Notes: generated by a model from the letters alone, not told the origin. DNA of 64,000 nt from Thalassospira alkalitolerans (GCF_002115745.1 NZ_JFKB01000005.1:124001-188000); one strand, 5' to 3'. Counted from the stretch's first letter, positions 44,460 through 53,351 are shown. A program made the numbers and translations.

Positions 44460-44996
44460 ATGACGAACACGTCGATCAAGTCGTTGATCCGCACCATTCC
44501 CGATTACCCGAAAAAAGGGATCATGTTTCGCGATATCACGACGCTGTTTGCCGATGCCGAAGGCCTGCGCGAGGTCATCGACAGCATTGCCGGGGAATTT
44601 CAGGATAAGAACATTGATGTGATCGCCGGGATCGAGGCCCGCGGGTTTATCATTGGCCCGGCTGTGGCGTTGGCGCTTGGTGTTGGCTTTGTTCCGATCC
44701 GCAAACGCGGCAAATTGCCCGCCGAAACCATCGAGGTTGAATACGAGCTGGAATACGGTTCGGACGTGATTGAAATGCATATTGATGCGATCAAGCCGGG
44801 CCAACGTGTTTTGGTCATGGATGATTTGATCGCCACGGGCGGCACCGCATTGGCGGCCCTTGATCTGATCGAAAAGGCCGGTGGTGAAACAATTGGCTGT
44901 GCCTTTATCATCGATCTTCCCGATATCGGCGGCGCACAAAGAATCCGCGATCGGGGTGTGGATGTGTTTCATTTGGTCGAGTTTGAAGGTGATTAA
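44460..44996 (+). CDS. apt: Adenine phosphoribosyltransferase
   Basis: Purine salvage: adenine plus PRPP to AMP. Type I PRTase, 178 residues. Signatures are IRTIPDYPKKGIMFRDITTL, GIEARGFIIGPAVALALGVG, RKRGKLPAETIEVEYELEYG, and the PRPP loop VLVMDDLIATGGTALAALDL. The ATG at 44460 was chosen, with GGAG upstream; the open frame to 44373 runs through the terminator hairpin of the previous gene, which excludes it. Confidence 0.96.
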   Translation: MTNTSIKSLIRTIPDYPKKGIMFRDITTLFADAEGLREVIDSIAGEFQDKNIDVIAGIEARGFIIGPAVALALGVGFVPIRKRGKLPAETIEVEYELEYGSDVIEMHIDAIKPGQRVLVMDDLIATGGTALAALDLIEKAGGETIGCAFIIDLPDIGGAQRIRDRGVDVFHLVEFEGD

Positions 44997-45121
44997 ACCG
45001 TCAAAACCGGCCTGAAACCCGGAAAAATGACGATTCTTGTCTCTTTTGGGCCGCAATTGGGATATAATGTTACAGTTGAATAAGGCTGTAACATATCCCG
45101 GTTTAACCCGGAGGAAGGAAA

Positions 45122-45574
45122 ATGGTCACACCCGTCATCAATAGCCCATCTATCAGTCAGGTTAGCCAGCACGGCAGACTTATGGCTGCGGGTGCGCGCG
45201 GTGTGTCGACGGTTGACCGCAGCAGTCAGGTCGAAGCGACCAGTCAGCATTATTCCTATGACCCTGACAATGACGGTATTTTGTTCAATGCCTATATCGA
45301 TGGCAAAGAAGGGCAGCACCGTCACCCCGGACAGGGCAACCCCGGCGATCAAAAAAACCAGCGCGCTGAACAAAACCGTTTGTCACAAGCCCGCCGCGCC
45401 AGCGACCGCGAAGGTGCCATTTCATCGGAAAGCGATGTGGATTTCGCCAGTTTCCTTGATCCGGAAATCCCGTTTGACCTTGGCGCAAATAGTGGCACGT
45501 CATTTTATGCGGTGGTCAATGCGGTTGTTCATGGTGCGGGCGTTCGCGGAACGCGGGTTGACGCCTATGTTTAA
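45122..45574 (+). CDS. Hypothetical protein
   Basis: 150 residues, not recognised. The N-terminal third is Ser/Val rich (INSPSISQVSQHGRLMAAGA), the middle strongly hydrophilic and probably disordered (KEGQHRHPGQGNPGDQKNQR then LSQARRASDREGAISSESD), and the end a short structured piece (FYAVVNAVVHGAGVRGTRVD). No signal peptide or membrane segment. GGAGGAAGG lies just upstream of the ATG, a strong ribosome site, so it is probably expressed. The order/disorder pattern recalls flagellar or adaptor accessory proteins, but that is only a guess. Confidence 0.6.
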   Translation: MVTPVINSPSISQVSQHGRLMAAGARGVSTVDRSSQVEATSQHYSYDPDNDGILFNAYIDGKEGQHRHPGQGNPGDQKNQRAEQNRLSQARRASDREGAISSESDVDFASFLDPEIPFDLGANSGTSFYAVVNAVVHGAGVRGTRVDAYV

Positions 45575-45708
45575 CGGTTCATAGGGCCGTTTATTCAAAC
45601 TTCAAAATATTCTGCACCGGTTCTGACCGTGATGCTTGTTGTCATGACAGCTCAGCTTTATGATCGCGGCTTCGCCATGTGTTTTTGCTCTACGGGTGCA
45701 TTTTCCAG

Positions 45709-46251
45709 ATGCAGAACAAGCCGGTCCTTTTTTCCGTTTTCGAAGCCGCTTTTCGCATGATTGACCATGCGTTAAACGACAACGAATATCTGCAGCCGCA
45801 AAAACTTCATCGTTTGCTGTATCTGGCACAAGCCTATTACGGGGCGAATTATCATGGCCGTATGTTGATGCCGGCGGTGTTTGTTGCTGATGATATCGGC
45901 CCGATCGAACCGAATGTTTATGCGGTGATGGAAGAAAGCCGCCCCGAGGTGCGCTTGCGCCCGACCGACCCGAAAACGCTGCATTTTATCGAAAGCATCT
46001 GGTCCCAGTTTGGTCATCATTCGGTCGAACATCTAAGCGACACGGTCCGCAATCACCCCCCCTATGTCGATGCTTATCGCGAAGGGCCGGGGACCTTGAT
46101 CCCGTTTCAGGTGATGGTGGATTTCTATGCATCGGTGCGTAAAACCGCCACCACCCCCGAAGCAAAGGAAGTGGTGCGCCCGCGCGTTATGCGCTCGCAC
46201 AAGGGAAAACCGGTTGCGACGACTGATTGGTTACCTAGGCGCATCAAATAG
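45709..46251 (+). CDS. Panacea/SocA-like domain protein
   Basis: 180 residues, similar to the Panacea domain found in SocA and other antitoxin-like proteins. The signature helix is LQPQKLHRLLYLAQAYYGAN, followed by YHGRMLMPAVFVADDIGPIE with the conserved G-P, PNVYAVM, and a final FQVMVDFYASVRKTATTPEA. SocA is the adaptor that delivers the SocB toxin to ClpXP in Caulobacter; no SocB-like partner is next to it here. The ATG at 45709 was chosen. Its stop abuts the stop of the ChaN-like gene with no gap. Confidence 0.7.
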   Translation: MQNKPVLFSVFEAAFRMIDHALNDNEYLQPQKLHRLLYLAQAYYGANYHGRMLMPAVFVADDIGPIEPNVYAVMEESRPEVRLRPTDPKTLHFIESIWSQFGHHSVEHLSDTVRNHPPYVDAYREGPGTLIPFQVMVDFYASVRKTATTPEAKEVVRPRVMRSHKGKPVATTDWLPRRIK

Positions 46252-47340
46252 TTATTCGCCGTTCTTGATTTCCGGGCCGATTTTTAAATCCTTGCACGGG
46301 TCATCACGCGGTAAATCGTTGGTAAACCAAAGGTAATCGGCAACATTTTCCGATCCCATCCGCATGGCATAATCCCGAACGCCTGCCGGATTTTCACCCG
46401 GATCATCGGCTTCGACCAAAATGATGACGACAACATTGTCATCCGTTAGATCCGGTGCAAAACGTCGTAAATGATACGGTACGGCGATATCGTCACGCAC
46501 ATGCATGGCACCGGCAATCAGAAACGCCCCATCGGGATTGGGGCCGTGTGCGCTTGCGCTGTCAATCATGGCGCGCGCCAGGGATGCATCGCGGGCAAAT
46601 TGAACCATGGCAAAGGCGGGCAATTGCGCATCGGGCAGCATATTGCAATGTCCCTGCGCAATTTCGTGATTGAACCGCTGGGCAATGTCATCGGGCAGGT
46701 CCGGCAGGCTTAGGGATCTGGCCAGTTCCGGGGGCAATGCCGTAATGCCATCACGGATCATCGGGCGCAAAATATTCTGTGGCAGATTGCCTGCAACCAT
46801 TGCCAGTTTATGGTGTTTTGCAGCCTCGGCAATCGGGGCGTAATCATGCCAGGATGGCCAGCCACTTTCGGTCCAGTTTAGTGCCGCACCAAGGTCTTCG
46901 GGGGGCATGGTGTTCCATGCCTGATCCAGATCGCCCTGTTGGTCGCGATTGAACATTTCCCAAACCACAGCCCGATCAAGTCCGTCACGTGCACTTAGCG
47001 CATTGACCAATTGTGCCTGATGATGATGGTGGATCGGGTTATCGTGTTTTTCCCCGATCAGGACAAATTTGGTTCCTGCGATCTGTGATACCATTTCGTC
47101 AAACATGACATAGCGTTCTTCAGTCATGTCAAAGATCAACCCCGGCGCAGGCGGCAGGGCATTGGCATCGGGGATTTCGGGCATATGCAGAAAATCGGAT
47201 GATTTAATCGTCGGACTGCTTTGCGCCAGGGCAAAACGGACCGGAAACGCAAAAACCGCTGACAGTGCCAAACCGGCAAGGCAGATCAGAAGTGATTGTT
47301 TGAAACGGTGTCGTGTGCGGGCACGAAACGCTGTTTTCAT
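46252..47340 (-). CDS. ChaN-like haem-binding family protein
   Basis: Exported protein of about 362 residues in the Cofac_haem_bdg (ChaN/DUF399) family. A signal peptide (QSLLICLAGLALSAVFAFPV) ends in FALAQS. Family marks are FVLIGEKHDNPIHHHHQAQL (the conserved GE-x-H-x-x-x-x-H), VVWEMFNRDQQGDLDQAW, and later AFLIAGAMHVRDDIAVPYHL. ChaN binds haem, but the function is not established. It lies 45 bases downstream of metC on the same strand and may be co-transcribed. The ATG at 47340 was taken over the GTG at 47343. Confidence 0.82.
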   Translation of the reverse strand: MKTAFRARTRHRFKQSLLICLAGLALSAVFAFPVRFALAQSSPTIKSSDFLHMPEIPDANALPPAPGLIFDMTEERYVMFDEMVSQIAGTKFVLIGEKHDNPIHHHHQAQLVNALSARDGLDRAVVWEMFNRDQQGDLDQAWNTMPPEDLGAALNWTESGWPSWHDYAPIAEAAKHHKLAMVAGNLPQNILRPMIRDGITALPPELARSLSLPDLPDDIAQRFNHEIAQGHCNMLPDAQLPAFAMVQFARDASLARAMIDSASAHGPNPDGAFLIAGAMHVRDDIAVPYHLRRFAPDLTDDNVVVIILVEADDPGENPAGVRDYAMRMGSENVADYLWFTNDLPRDDPCKDLKIGPEIKNGE

Positions 47341-47388
47341 CACGGGTAGAGTTTCCAGTCCGTTTGAAGTCAGGTTTACAATCGGCTT

Positions 47389-48546
47389 TTATTTGCTGTT
47401 CGCCAAGGCCGTTTCAAGATCATTGATCAGATCATCTGCATTTTCGATCCCAACCGACAGACGCAGAAGATCATCGGGAACCGGGCTGGTGGGGCCTTCG
47501 ACGGATGCACGATGTTCAATCAGGCTTTCAACCCCGCCAAGTGACGTCGCGCGCTTGAACAGCTTGCACTGATTATGGAAATCGACCGCACGTTTGCCGC
47601 CGCCCTTGACCCGGATTGATAACATGCCACCGAACCCCCCATTCATCTGGCGTTTGGCGATGTCATGACCAATATGGCTTTCAAGGCCGGGATACTGGAC
47701 TTGTTCGATTTCCGGGTGATTTTCAAAATGACGTGCAATCGCCATGGCATTGGTGCAGGCCCGTTCAACCCGAACCGAAAGGGTGCGCATGCCGCGTAAA
47801 AGCAACCATGCCTCGAACACGCCCAAAACACCACCGCCACCGGCATGCTGTTTGCGGATATTCTGCCAAAACTGACTGTCTTTATCTGCGGTGGTCAATG
47901 TTCCGGCCAGAACGTCGCTGTGACCGTTCAGGTATTTGGTTGCCGAATGCATGACGATATCCGCACCCTTTTCAATCGGGCGGGTCAAAAGCGGTGTCGC
48001 GACCGTGTTGTCCACGGCAACAATTGCCCCGGCCTTGTGGGCCGCAGCACAGACCGCAGCGATATCGGTAATTTGCCAATCGGGATTGGCCGGGGTTTCA
48101 AGCCAGACAAGTTTGGTTGTGCCCGGTTTGATGTGCTTTACCCATTCATCCGTGTCGCCGTTATCGACAAAATCAAATGTCAGTCCGGCGCGCACACCGC
48201 TATCAAGCATAAAGCTGCGCAATGCCCAATACATCACCTTGGGCGCGACCACGTGATCGCCGGGCGACAGGGCATGCAATACGGCAACGGCGGCAGCCAT
48301 ACCCGATGCGAACAGGCGCGTTTCAACCCCGCCTTCCAGCGCATCCAGAACCGCACAGGCCTGATCATACGTCGGATTGTCGGTGCGGGTATAGCACCGG
48401 CCATCGTGATAGCTAAGATCGGTTTTGCGCTCGAACGTGGTCGAGGGATAGATCGGCGGGGTGACCGAACGGGTGGTTTCCTCGACCCAGCCCAATGCCT
48501 GGGCGGTGATCGTCGCGGGGTGTTGTTTCTTGTTATCGTCAGACAT
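47389..48546 (-). CDS. metC: Cystathionine beta-lyase (Cys/Met metabolism PLP enzyme)
   Basis: Converts cystathionine to homocysteine in methionine synthesis. About 385 residues, gamma-family PLP fold. TPPIYPSTTFERKTDLSYHD at the N terminus, RCYTRTDNPTYDQACAVLDA, FASGMAAAVAVLHALSPGDH, and the PLP lysine in MHSATKYLNGHSDVLAGTLT are typical. The C-terminal SLGGVESLIEHRASVEGPTS has the substrate-binding arginine region. MetC and MetB differ little, so cystathionine gamma-synthase is an alternative. The ATG at 48546 with AGGTG upstream was chosen. Confidence 0.87.
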   Translation of the reverse strand: MSDDNKKQHPATITAQALGWVEETTRSVTPPIYPSTTFERKTDLSYHDGRCYTRTDNPTYDQACAVLDALEGGVETRLFASGMAAAVAVLHALSPGDHVVAPKVMYWALRSFMLDSGVRAGLTFDFVDNGDTDEWVKHIKPGTTKLVWLETPANPDWQITDIAAVCAAAHKAGAIVAVDNTVATPLLTRPIEKGADIVMHSATKYLNGHSDVLAGTLTTADKDSQFWQNIRKQHAGGGGVLGVFEAWLLLRGMRTLSVRVERACTNAMAIARHFENHPEIEQVQYPGLESHIGHDIAKRQMNGGFGGMLSIRVKGGGKRAVDFHNQCKLFKRATSLGGVESLIEHRASVEGPTSPVPDDLLRLSVGIENADDLINDLETALANSK

Positions 48547-48648
48547 GGTGGCACCTGATTTTGTTGTCATTTATTGCCGCGCAACATAACGTGGAACCCG
48601 CCACATACCAAAACGAAAACAAAAGAACGATCAATTCAGGGGCCCCAC

Positions 48649-49962
48649 ATGACGAATTATCCCAAAATTGAACTGCCCAAGGAATGCGACGTTGTCGTGA
48701 TCGGCGGCGGCATTCATGGTTCCAGCAGTGCCTATTACCTGTCCAAGTCGGGCATGAAGGTCGTGTTGCTGGAAAAGGACACCATTGCATCGCACCAGTC
48801 GGGCCGCGCATGGGGCTTTGTCCGCCAGCAAGGCCGCGATCCGGTCGAATTGCCATTAATGATCGAATGCAACCGGATTTGGCAAGGGTTGGAAAAGGAA
48901 CTTAATGCCGATCTGGAATGGCGGCAGGGCGGGGTTCTTTTCGTCGCCCGTGACGACGGGGAAATGGCCGATTACGAACAATGGATCGAAGACGCCAAGG
49001 GATTTGGCATCGAAACACAGGTTCTTGATCCCAAAGGTGTTGGCAAGGTCGCACCGGGCATCACAGCACCGGGTGTTGGTGGTATTTTCACCCCGTCTGA
49101 CGGGCAGGCCGAACCGAAAAAGGCCGCCGCCGCGATTGCCAAACGCGCAAGCGAACTGGGGGCCGTGATTGCCGAGGGATGCGGTGCCATCGGCATTGAA
49201 ACATCGGGTGGGGCGATCAGTTCGGTCGTGTCTGAACGGGGTGAAATCAAATGCAAATATGTGATTTGTGCCGCAGGGGCGGCGACGCATAAATTCGTTG
49301 CCAAATTTGGCCGCCGATTGCCACAGCAAACCACGCGTGGCACGGTCATTCGGACAACGCCGGTTACCCCGATCACGGCGGCAGGCACATTGGCCGAAGG
49401 ATTGGCGTTCCGCCAGCGCGCCGATGGATCATTGAATATTGCCGATGAATTCATGACCGATCTTGATCTGACACTGGGCCGGTTCAAATTTGCCAAGGAT
49501 TTCATGCCGGGGCTTAAAGATAACTGGGCGACGTTCAAGTTTCACCTAAACAAGCGGTTTATCGATGATCTGGTCGATCGGATGCCGGGATCAGAAGCAT
49601 CCCGTCAACCCATGATTGGCCGCCGCGAAAACCAGGCGCAGCCCTATGACGTGCGGGTGAAAAACGCGATGGCCAACCTGCAAAAAGTGTTCCCGCAGAT
49701 TGCCAAGGTCGATATCGTCGATAGCTGGGCCGGGGACATTGATGTCACCCCGGATGCGGTGCCGGTGATTGATCAGTTCGACAATCCCAAACATTTCTTC
49801 GTTGCTACCGGTTTTTCCGGTCACGGTTTTGCCATGGGGCCGGTGGTCGGCAAGGTCTTGGCCGACTGGATCACAACCGGACAGCCATCTATCACCCTTG
49901 CCGGGATGGAATTGGCCCGGTTTGAAGACGGATCGGTGCGCAGGCCGCGCACGCGGGTTTAG
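48649..49962 (+). CDS. FAD-dependent oxidoreductase, DAO family
   Basis: Flavoprotein of 437 residues acting on amines or N-methyl amino acids. FAD motif: CDVVVIGGGIHGSSSAYYLS with KSGMKVVLLEKDTIASHQSG. The C-terminal FAD contact is FFVATGFSGHGFAMGPVVGK. Middle segments GIFTPSDGQAEPKKAAAAIA and AAGAATHKFVAKFG fit sarcosine oxidase/glycine oxidase-type proteins. Substrate not assignable. It is divergent from metC, across 102 bases. The ATG at 48649 was chosen. Confidence 0.86.
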   Translation: MTNYPKIELPKECDVVVIGGGIHGSSSAYYLSKSGMKVVLLEKDTIASHQSGRAWGFVRQQGRDPVELPLMIECNRIWQGLEKELNADLEWRQGGVLFVARDDGEMADYEQWIEDAKGFGIETQVLDPKGVGKVAPGITAPGVGGIFTPSDGQAEPKKAAAAIAKRASELGAVIAEGCGAIGIETSGGAISSVVSERGEIKCKYVICAAGAATHKFVAKFGRRLPQQTTRGTVIRTTPVTPITAAGTLAEGLAFRQRADGSLNIADEFMTDLDLTLGRFKFAKDFMPGLKDNWATFKFHLNKRFIDDLVDRMPGSEASRQPMIGRRENQAQPYDVRVKNAMANLQKVFPQIAKVDIVDSWAGDIDVTPDAVPVIDQFDNPKHFFVATGFSGHGFAMGPVVGKVLADWITTGQPSITLAGMELARFEDGSVRRPRTRV

Positions 49963-50002
49963 CCTTTCGTTTCCATTATAAAATGTATCGGTGAATACAT
50001 CG

Positions 50003-50034
50003 GCGTCAGGATCGTTTGAAAACGGTCTTGACGC
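50003..50034 (+). terminator. Hairpin downstream of the DAO oxidoreductase
   Basis: Fourteen-base stem with two wobble pairs (50003-50016 with 50021-50034) and a TGAA loop; weak T-tract. Probably stops or stabilises the oxidoreductase mRNA. Confidence 0.5.
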
Positions 50035-50041
50035 ATCAAAT

Positions 50042-50071
50042 TTGTCATGGCATTAAATGTTATGTTATAAC
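50042..50071 (+). promoter_or_regulatory. Predicted sigma-70-type promoter for an intergenic RNA
   Basis: TTGTCA (50042-50047), then TTATAA (50065-50070, spacing 17) or TATAAC (50066-50071, spacing 18). It lies in the gap between two convergent genes, so it drives neither of them. Confidence 0.55.
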
Positions 50072-50077
50072 GTAGCA

Positions 50078-50210
50078 TTTAAGTGCTGTGCTAATGGCCT
50101 TTGTGGCAAAAAGAAAGGCCGAAGCTGTTCGACGGGTTCTCCCAAAGAACGTCTGATGGCTTCGGCTTTGGAAGGCTGGCAACAACTGCACGTTGCCAGC
50201 CTTCTTTATA
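50078..50210 (+). ncRNA. Candidate small regulatory RNA
   Basis: About 130 bases between convergent genes, from a predicted start at about 50078 to a strong terminator. Two alternative folds compete: GGCCTTT (50096-50102) with AAAGGCC (50114-50120), or GCCGAAGC (50118-50125) with GCTTCGGC (50159-50166). The second encloses a GTTCT/AGAAC hairpin whose loop exposes CCCAA after TCT, a C-rich loop that could pair with Shine-Dalgarno regions. Inferred only; no known RNA family was recognised. Confidence 0.5.
50171..50209 (+). terminator. Strong rho-independent terminator
   Basis: Perfect thirteen-base stem (50171-50183 with 50192-50204), eight-base loop, followed by TTTATAT. Confidence 0.8.
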
Positions 50211-50221
50211 TATGCGGCGGG

Positions 50222-51274
50222 TTATTGCGCGGCGGTCGGGCTTGCGGTGTCTGCCATGCGCGCGGTTTTGGTTTTTCCGGCAAAAAACCGGGTGGCCCCG
50301 ATGGGCGGTGCGATGAAATCACCCTTGGCAATGGCGGCGGCGTCGCAGGCCGATGCCAGACGCACAGGTGGTTCATCAACCGGTTCCGATGTCAGAACGA
50401 ATGTTCCCCAATGGATCGCAAGTGCCTGTTTGACGCCCATGACTTGCATGATTTGAACGGCTTCTTCGGGGTTGGTGTGGGCATTGCGCATAAAGTCGCG
50501 CGGCTCATACGCGCCAATCGGGATCAGGCCAAAATCAAACGGGCCATATTGCGCGCCCATTTCGGTGAAAAGCCGTTCGTTCCAGCCGGTATCACCAACA
50601 AAATAGAATTTATAGCCATCGGCGAATTCAAGGATATAGCCCCCCCACAGCATTTCCTTGCGGTCTTTGGTGGTGCGGCTTGACCAATGGTTGGACGGTA
50701 CATGGGTGATGGTGACATCGCCATGCGACAGGCTTTGGTCCCAATCCATTTCGTCATAATTCTTGGGCGCAATCCCGGCCTTTTGCAAAAGCGCCCCGTT
50801 CTTAAGCGGCAAGATATAGCGCGGGGCATTGCCGATCTTGCGCAGGGATGCCAGATCGAAATGGTCGTAATGATTGTGCGATAACAACACCAGATCAAGC
50901 TTGGGCAGTTGATCAATGCGCAATCCCGGCTGGCTGTATCGCTTTGGCCCGACATAGCGGAACGGCGATGCGCGTTTGGCAAATACCGGATCGGTCAGGA
51001 TATTAAGCCCGCTATATTGCACCAGAACCGTGGCATGGCCGATCCATGTGACCTGCAACTGTGTCGGGTCGGGATTGTGGATCGCTGCTAAATCGGGGGC
51101 TTCATGCGGGGTTTTACCATGCTGATGTTTGGCCTTGGGCCAGTCTTCCTCGCCAAAGAACCGGCGTTTGAAAAAGGTAAAGAATGATTTCTTGCCTTCG
51201 GGCAGGGGATGGCGATTTTCAAACCCGGTATCGGTGTGGTGTGATGGGCGTTTGGTATCGGTCACGCTGGTCAT
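50222..51274 (-). CDS. MBL-fold protein, NAPE-PLD/UlaG-like
   Basis: About 350 residues. The metallo-beta-lactamase motif is LVLLSHNHYDHFDLASLRKI; VTWIGHATVLVQYSGLNILT with DPVFAKRASPFRYVGPKRY precedes it, and ITHVPSNHWSSRTTKDRKEM and YFVGDTGWNERLFTEM follow. This pattern is that of the N-acylphosphatidylethanolamine phospholipase D-like group, so a phospholipid or related phosphodiester is a possible substrate. No signal peptide. The ATG at 51274 was chosen with a close AGGGG; the frame to 51409 crosses the thiY terminator and is excluded. Confidence 0.84.
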   Translation of the reverse strand: MTSVTDTKRPSHHTDTGFENRHPLPEGKKSFFTFFKRRFFGEEDWPKAKHQHGKTPHEAPDLAAIHNPDPTQLQVTWIGHATVLVQYSGLNILTDPVFAKRASPFRYVGPKRYSQPGLRIDQLPKLDLVLLSHNHYDHFDLASLRKIGNAPRYILPLKNGALLQKAGIAPKNYDEMDWDQSLSHGDVTITHVPSNHWSSRTTKDRKEMLWGGYILEFADGYKFYFVGDTGWNERLFTEMGAQYGPFDFGLIPIGAYEPRDFMRNAHTNPEEAVQIMQVMGVKQALAIHWGTFVLTSEPVDEPPVRLASACDAAAIAKGDFIAPPIGATRFFAGKTKTARMADTASPTAAQ

Positions 51275-51356
51275 ATCCCCTGATCGGCCGTTTGTTGTTT
51301 GCAATCTTATGAATGTGTCGCGTAACCGGTTTTGTGCAAGTGGTGATGTGCCAACG

Positions 51357-51392
51357 CAAAAGGCCAGTCCTGTTTGCAGGGCCGGCCTTTTG
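51357..51392 (-). terminator. Rho-independent terminator of the thiZXY operon
   Basis: CAAAAGGCC (51357-51365) pairs with GGCCTTTTG (51384-51392), with inner CCTG/CAGG. The minus-strand 3' arm ends in TTTTG. It lies 68 bases past the thiY stop. Confidence 0.65.
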
Positions 51393-51460
51393 GTTGGGGC
51401 TGCTTCCACCGGGAAAGTGTGCAGGCCCCAAATGCGACGGTTTGGTAAGGTTCGGAAATC

Positions 51461-52426
51461 TTACTCGATCACAGCGACATAACTATCAAGTGGCGGGGTG
51501 GTTTCGATGATGCCCTGTTCTTTCAGGTAATCGGCAAAACGGGCATAGCGTTTTTTATCGACCGCCGCCGGACGCAAGGCAAAGCGCGGCAAGGTATCGG
51601 CCCAGGCCTTTTTGTTCAGCTCATCATCAAGGTTGGGATAGGCCGCGATAAAGGCGTTCCAGCTATCATCGGGATGGTTGACCAGATACTGAACCGCTTC
51701 TTCCAGCGCATCCATCATGCGCGCCATGCGCGGGTCATTGACCGCATCATTGCGGATGGTCAGGATCAGCTCGTCATAGGGCGGAACACCTTCTTCCTCG
51801 ACATAAAATGCCTTGCCCGGTTTGCCTTCGATTTCCATCTGGTTCAGTTCGAAATTACGATATCCGCCGATAATGGCATCGACCTGACCGGAATAAAGCG
51901 ACGGCGACAACGAGAAGTTCACATTCACCAGTTCAACATCATCAATCGACACCCCGTGATTGCCCAGCATGGTGTCCAAAAGTGCATCTTCGAAGCCCGC
52001 AAGCGAATAGCCGATTTTCTTGCCCTTAAGGTCGGCGATTTCCTTGATCGGGCCATCTTTCAGGACGATCAGGCTGTTAAGCGGGGTCGCGACCAATGTG
52101 CCAATCCGCGTCAGTGGCAGGCCCGCTGCGGCCTGAACATGAAGCTGTGGCTGATAATTCACCGCAACATCGCCCTGACCGGCGGCAACAAGGCGCGGCG
52201 GGGCGGATGGATCGGCCGGTTCGATCAGATCAACATCAAGGTCGTGTTTGGCAAAGAAACCCTTTTCCTTGGCAACGATCAGCGGCGCGTGATCGGGATT
52301 GACGAACCAATCAAGCAGGATGGTCAGTTTATCTGCGGCAAAGGCCGGGCTGGATATGCCCATTCCTGTTCCCAAGGCAATGGTGCCAATGGTTGCCGCG
52401 GCGATCATGGATTTCAGGCGTGACAT
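51461..52426 (-). CDS. thiY: Thiamine-precursor ABC transporter, substrate-binding protein (NMT1/THI5-like)
   Basis: Periplasmic pyrimidine (HMP-type precursor) binding protein, 321 residues. A signal peptide (IAAATIGTIALGTGMGISSP) ends AFA-AD. The fold begins LTILLDWFVNPDHAPLIVAK, with EKGFFAKHDLDVDLIEPADP, AAGQGDVAVNYQPQLHVQAA and GKKIGYSLAGFEDALLDTML as in the THI5/NMT1 family. The ATG at 52426 was chosen because GGAGGAAG lies directly upstream; the frame extends much further (to 52615) without support. The TPP riboswitch upstream of the operon supports the thiamine link. Confidence 0.92.
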   Translation of the reverse strand: MSRLKSMIAAATIGTIALGTGMGISSPAFAADKLTILLDWFVNPDHAPLIVAKEKGFFAKHDLDVDLIEPADPSAPPRLVAAGQGDVAVNYQPQLHVQAAAGLPLTRIGTLVATPLNSLIVLKDGPIKEIADLKGKKIGYSLAGFEDALLDTMLGNHGVSIDDVELVNVNFSLSPSLYSGQVDAIIGGYRNFELNQMEIEGKPGKAFYVEEEGVPPYDELILTIRNDAVNDPRMARMMDALEEAVQYLVNHPDDSWNAFIAAYPNLDDELNKKAWADTLPRFALRPAAVDKKRYARFADYLKEQGIIETTPPLDSYVAVIE

Positions 52427-52520
52427 CGGGGGTCTTCCTCCTTCGAAAATCAACTTAATCATATGATATGATGTTTGTTTCAGGTTGCGGTTTTCCACAA
52501 TTATTTCAATTGTTTGGCTG

Positions 52521-53351
52521 TTATTGTCCAGGGCGGCGCAGGCTATCGGCTTGCCATGGCAGGGCCGCGCGCAGGACCCGGTCAACAAGGAAGTATTGTG
52601 TGATCGAAAACGCACACAGGATCAGAAGGCAGGCAAAAACCATATCAATCTGAACCCGGGCATTGGCATGCAGCATCAAATAGCCAAGCCCGTGACTGGA
52701 ACCGACCCATTCGCCGATGATTGCGCCAATCGGGGCAACGGCGGTGGCAACCCGAAAACCCGATGCAAAGGCAGGCAATGCGGCGGGTAACCGCACATGA
52801 GTTAACAGCCGCCAGCGGCTGGCACCCATGGTGCGCGCCAGATCGAGCCAGCCAGGTTCTGTGCGCGATAACCCGTCAAAAAACGCCACCGTCACCGGAA
52901 AGAAAATGATCAGGGCCGCCATCGCAATCTTGGATGCCAGACCAAAGCCCAGCCATAACACCAGCAGCGGGGCGAGGGCAAAAAACGGGATGGCTTGCGA
53001 TACCAAAAGGATCGGCATCAACCAGAAGCGGATCGGTGAAAACAATGCCATCGGCAAGGCGGCGAGCGCCCCAAGTGTCGCCCCGGCAAACAGACCAATC
53101 ACGGTTTCGGCGATGGTATATTTTGCGTGATCAAGCAGCACGTCATGACGCGCAATCAATGTGACCCAAACTTCATAAGGGGCCGGCAGCATATATTTCG
53201 GTGCGCCGGTGATGGTGACGATGATTTGCCATGTCGCGATCAGGGCGGCGATGATGATCAAGGGCCGTGCGAGTTTCAGAAGGCGGCGTTCGGTCAGGGG
53301 GATGCGCTTGGGTGTTGTGGTGGATTTAGAGGGGGGCGTTGAGTTTGTCAT
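52521..53351 (-). CDS. thiX: Thiamine-precursor ABC transporter, permease
   Basis: Inner-membrane permease, 276 residues, BPD_transp_1 type, about six helices. The hydrophobic start RPLIIIAALIATWQIIVTIT and GLFAGATLGALAALPMALFS are typical, and the ATPase-contact (EAA) loop is the segment DGLSRTEPGWLDLARTMGAS-x-W with downstream RVATAVAPIGAIIGEWVGSS. It overlaps thiZ by four bases (ATGA), and thiY follows after a 94-base gap. Role inferred from the riboswitch and operon. Confidence 0.9.
   Translation of the reverse strand: MTNSTPPSKSTTTPKRIPLTERRLLKLARPLIIIAALIATWQIIVTITGAPKYMLPAPYEVWVTLIARHDVLLDHAKYTIAETVIGLFAGATLGALAALPMALFSPIRFWLMPILLVSQAIPFFALAPLLVLWLGFGLASKIAMAALIIFFPVTVAFFDGLSRTEPGWLDLARTMGASRWRLLTHVRLPAALPAFASGFRVATAVAPIGAIIGEWVGSSHGLGYLMLHANARVQIDMVFACLLILCAFSITQYFLVDRVLRAALPWQADSLRRPGQ

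Noticed and set aside
50057-50683. Plus-strand open frame of 208 codons over the intergenic RNA region
   Set aside because: It runs through a strong terminator hairpin and then the antisense of the MBL gene; the composition is not protein-like.
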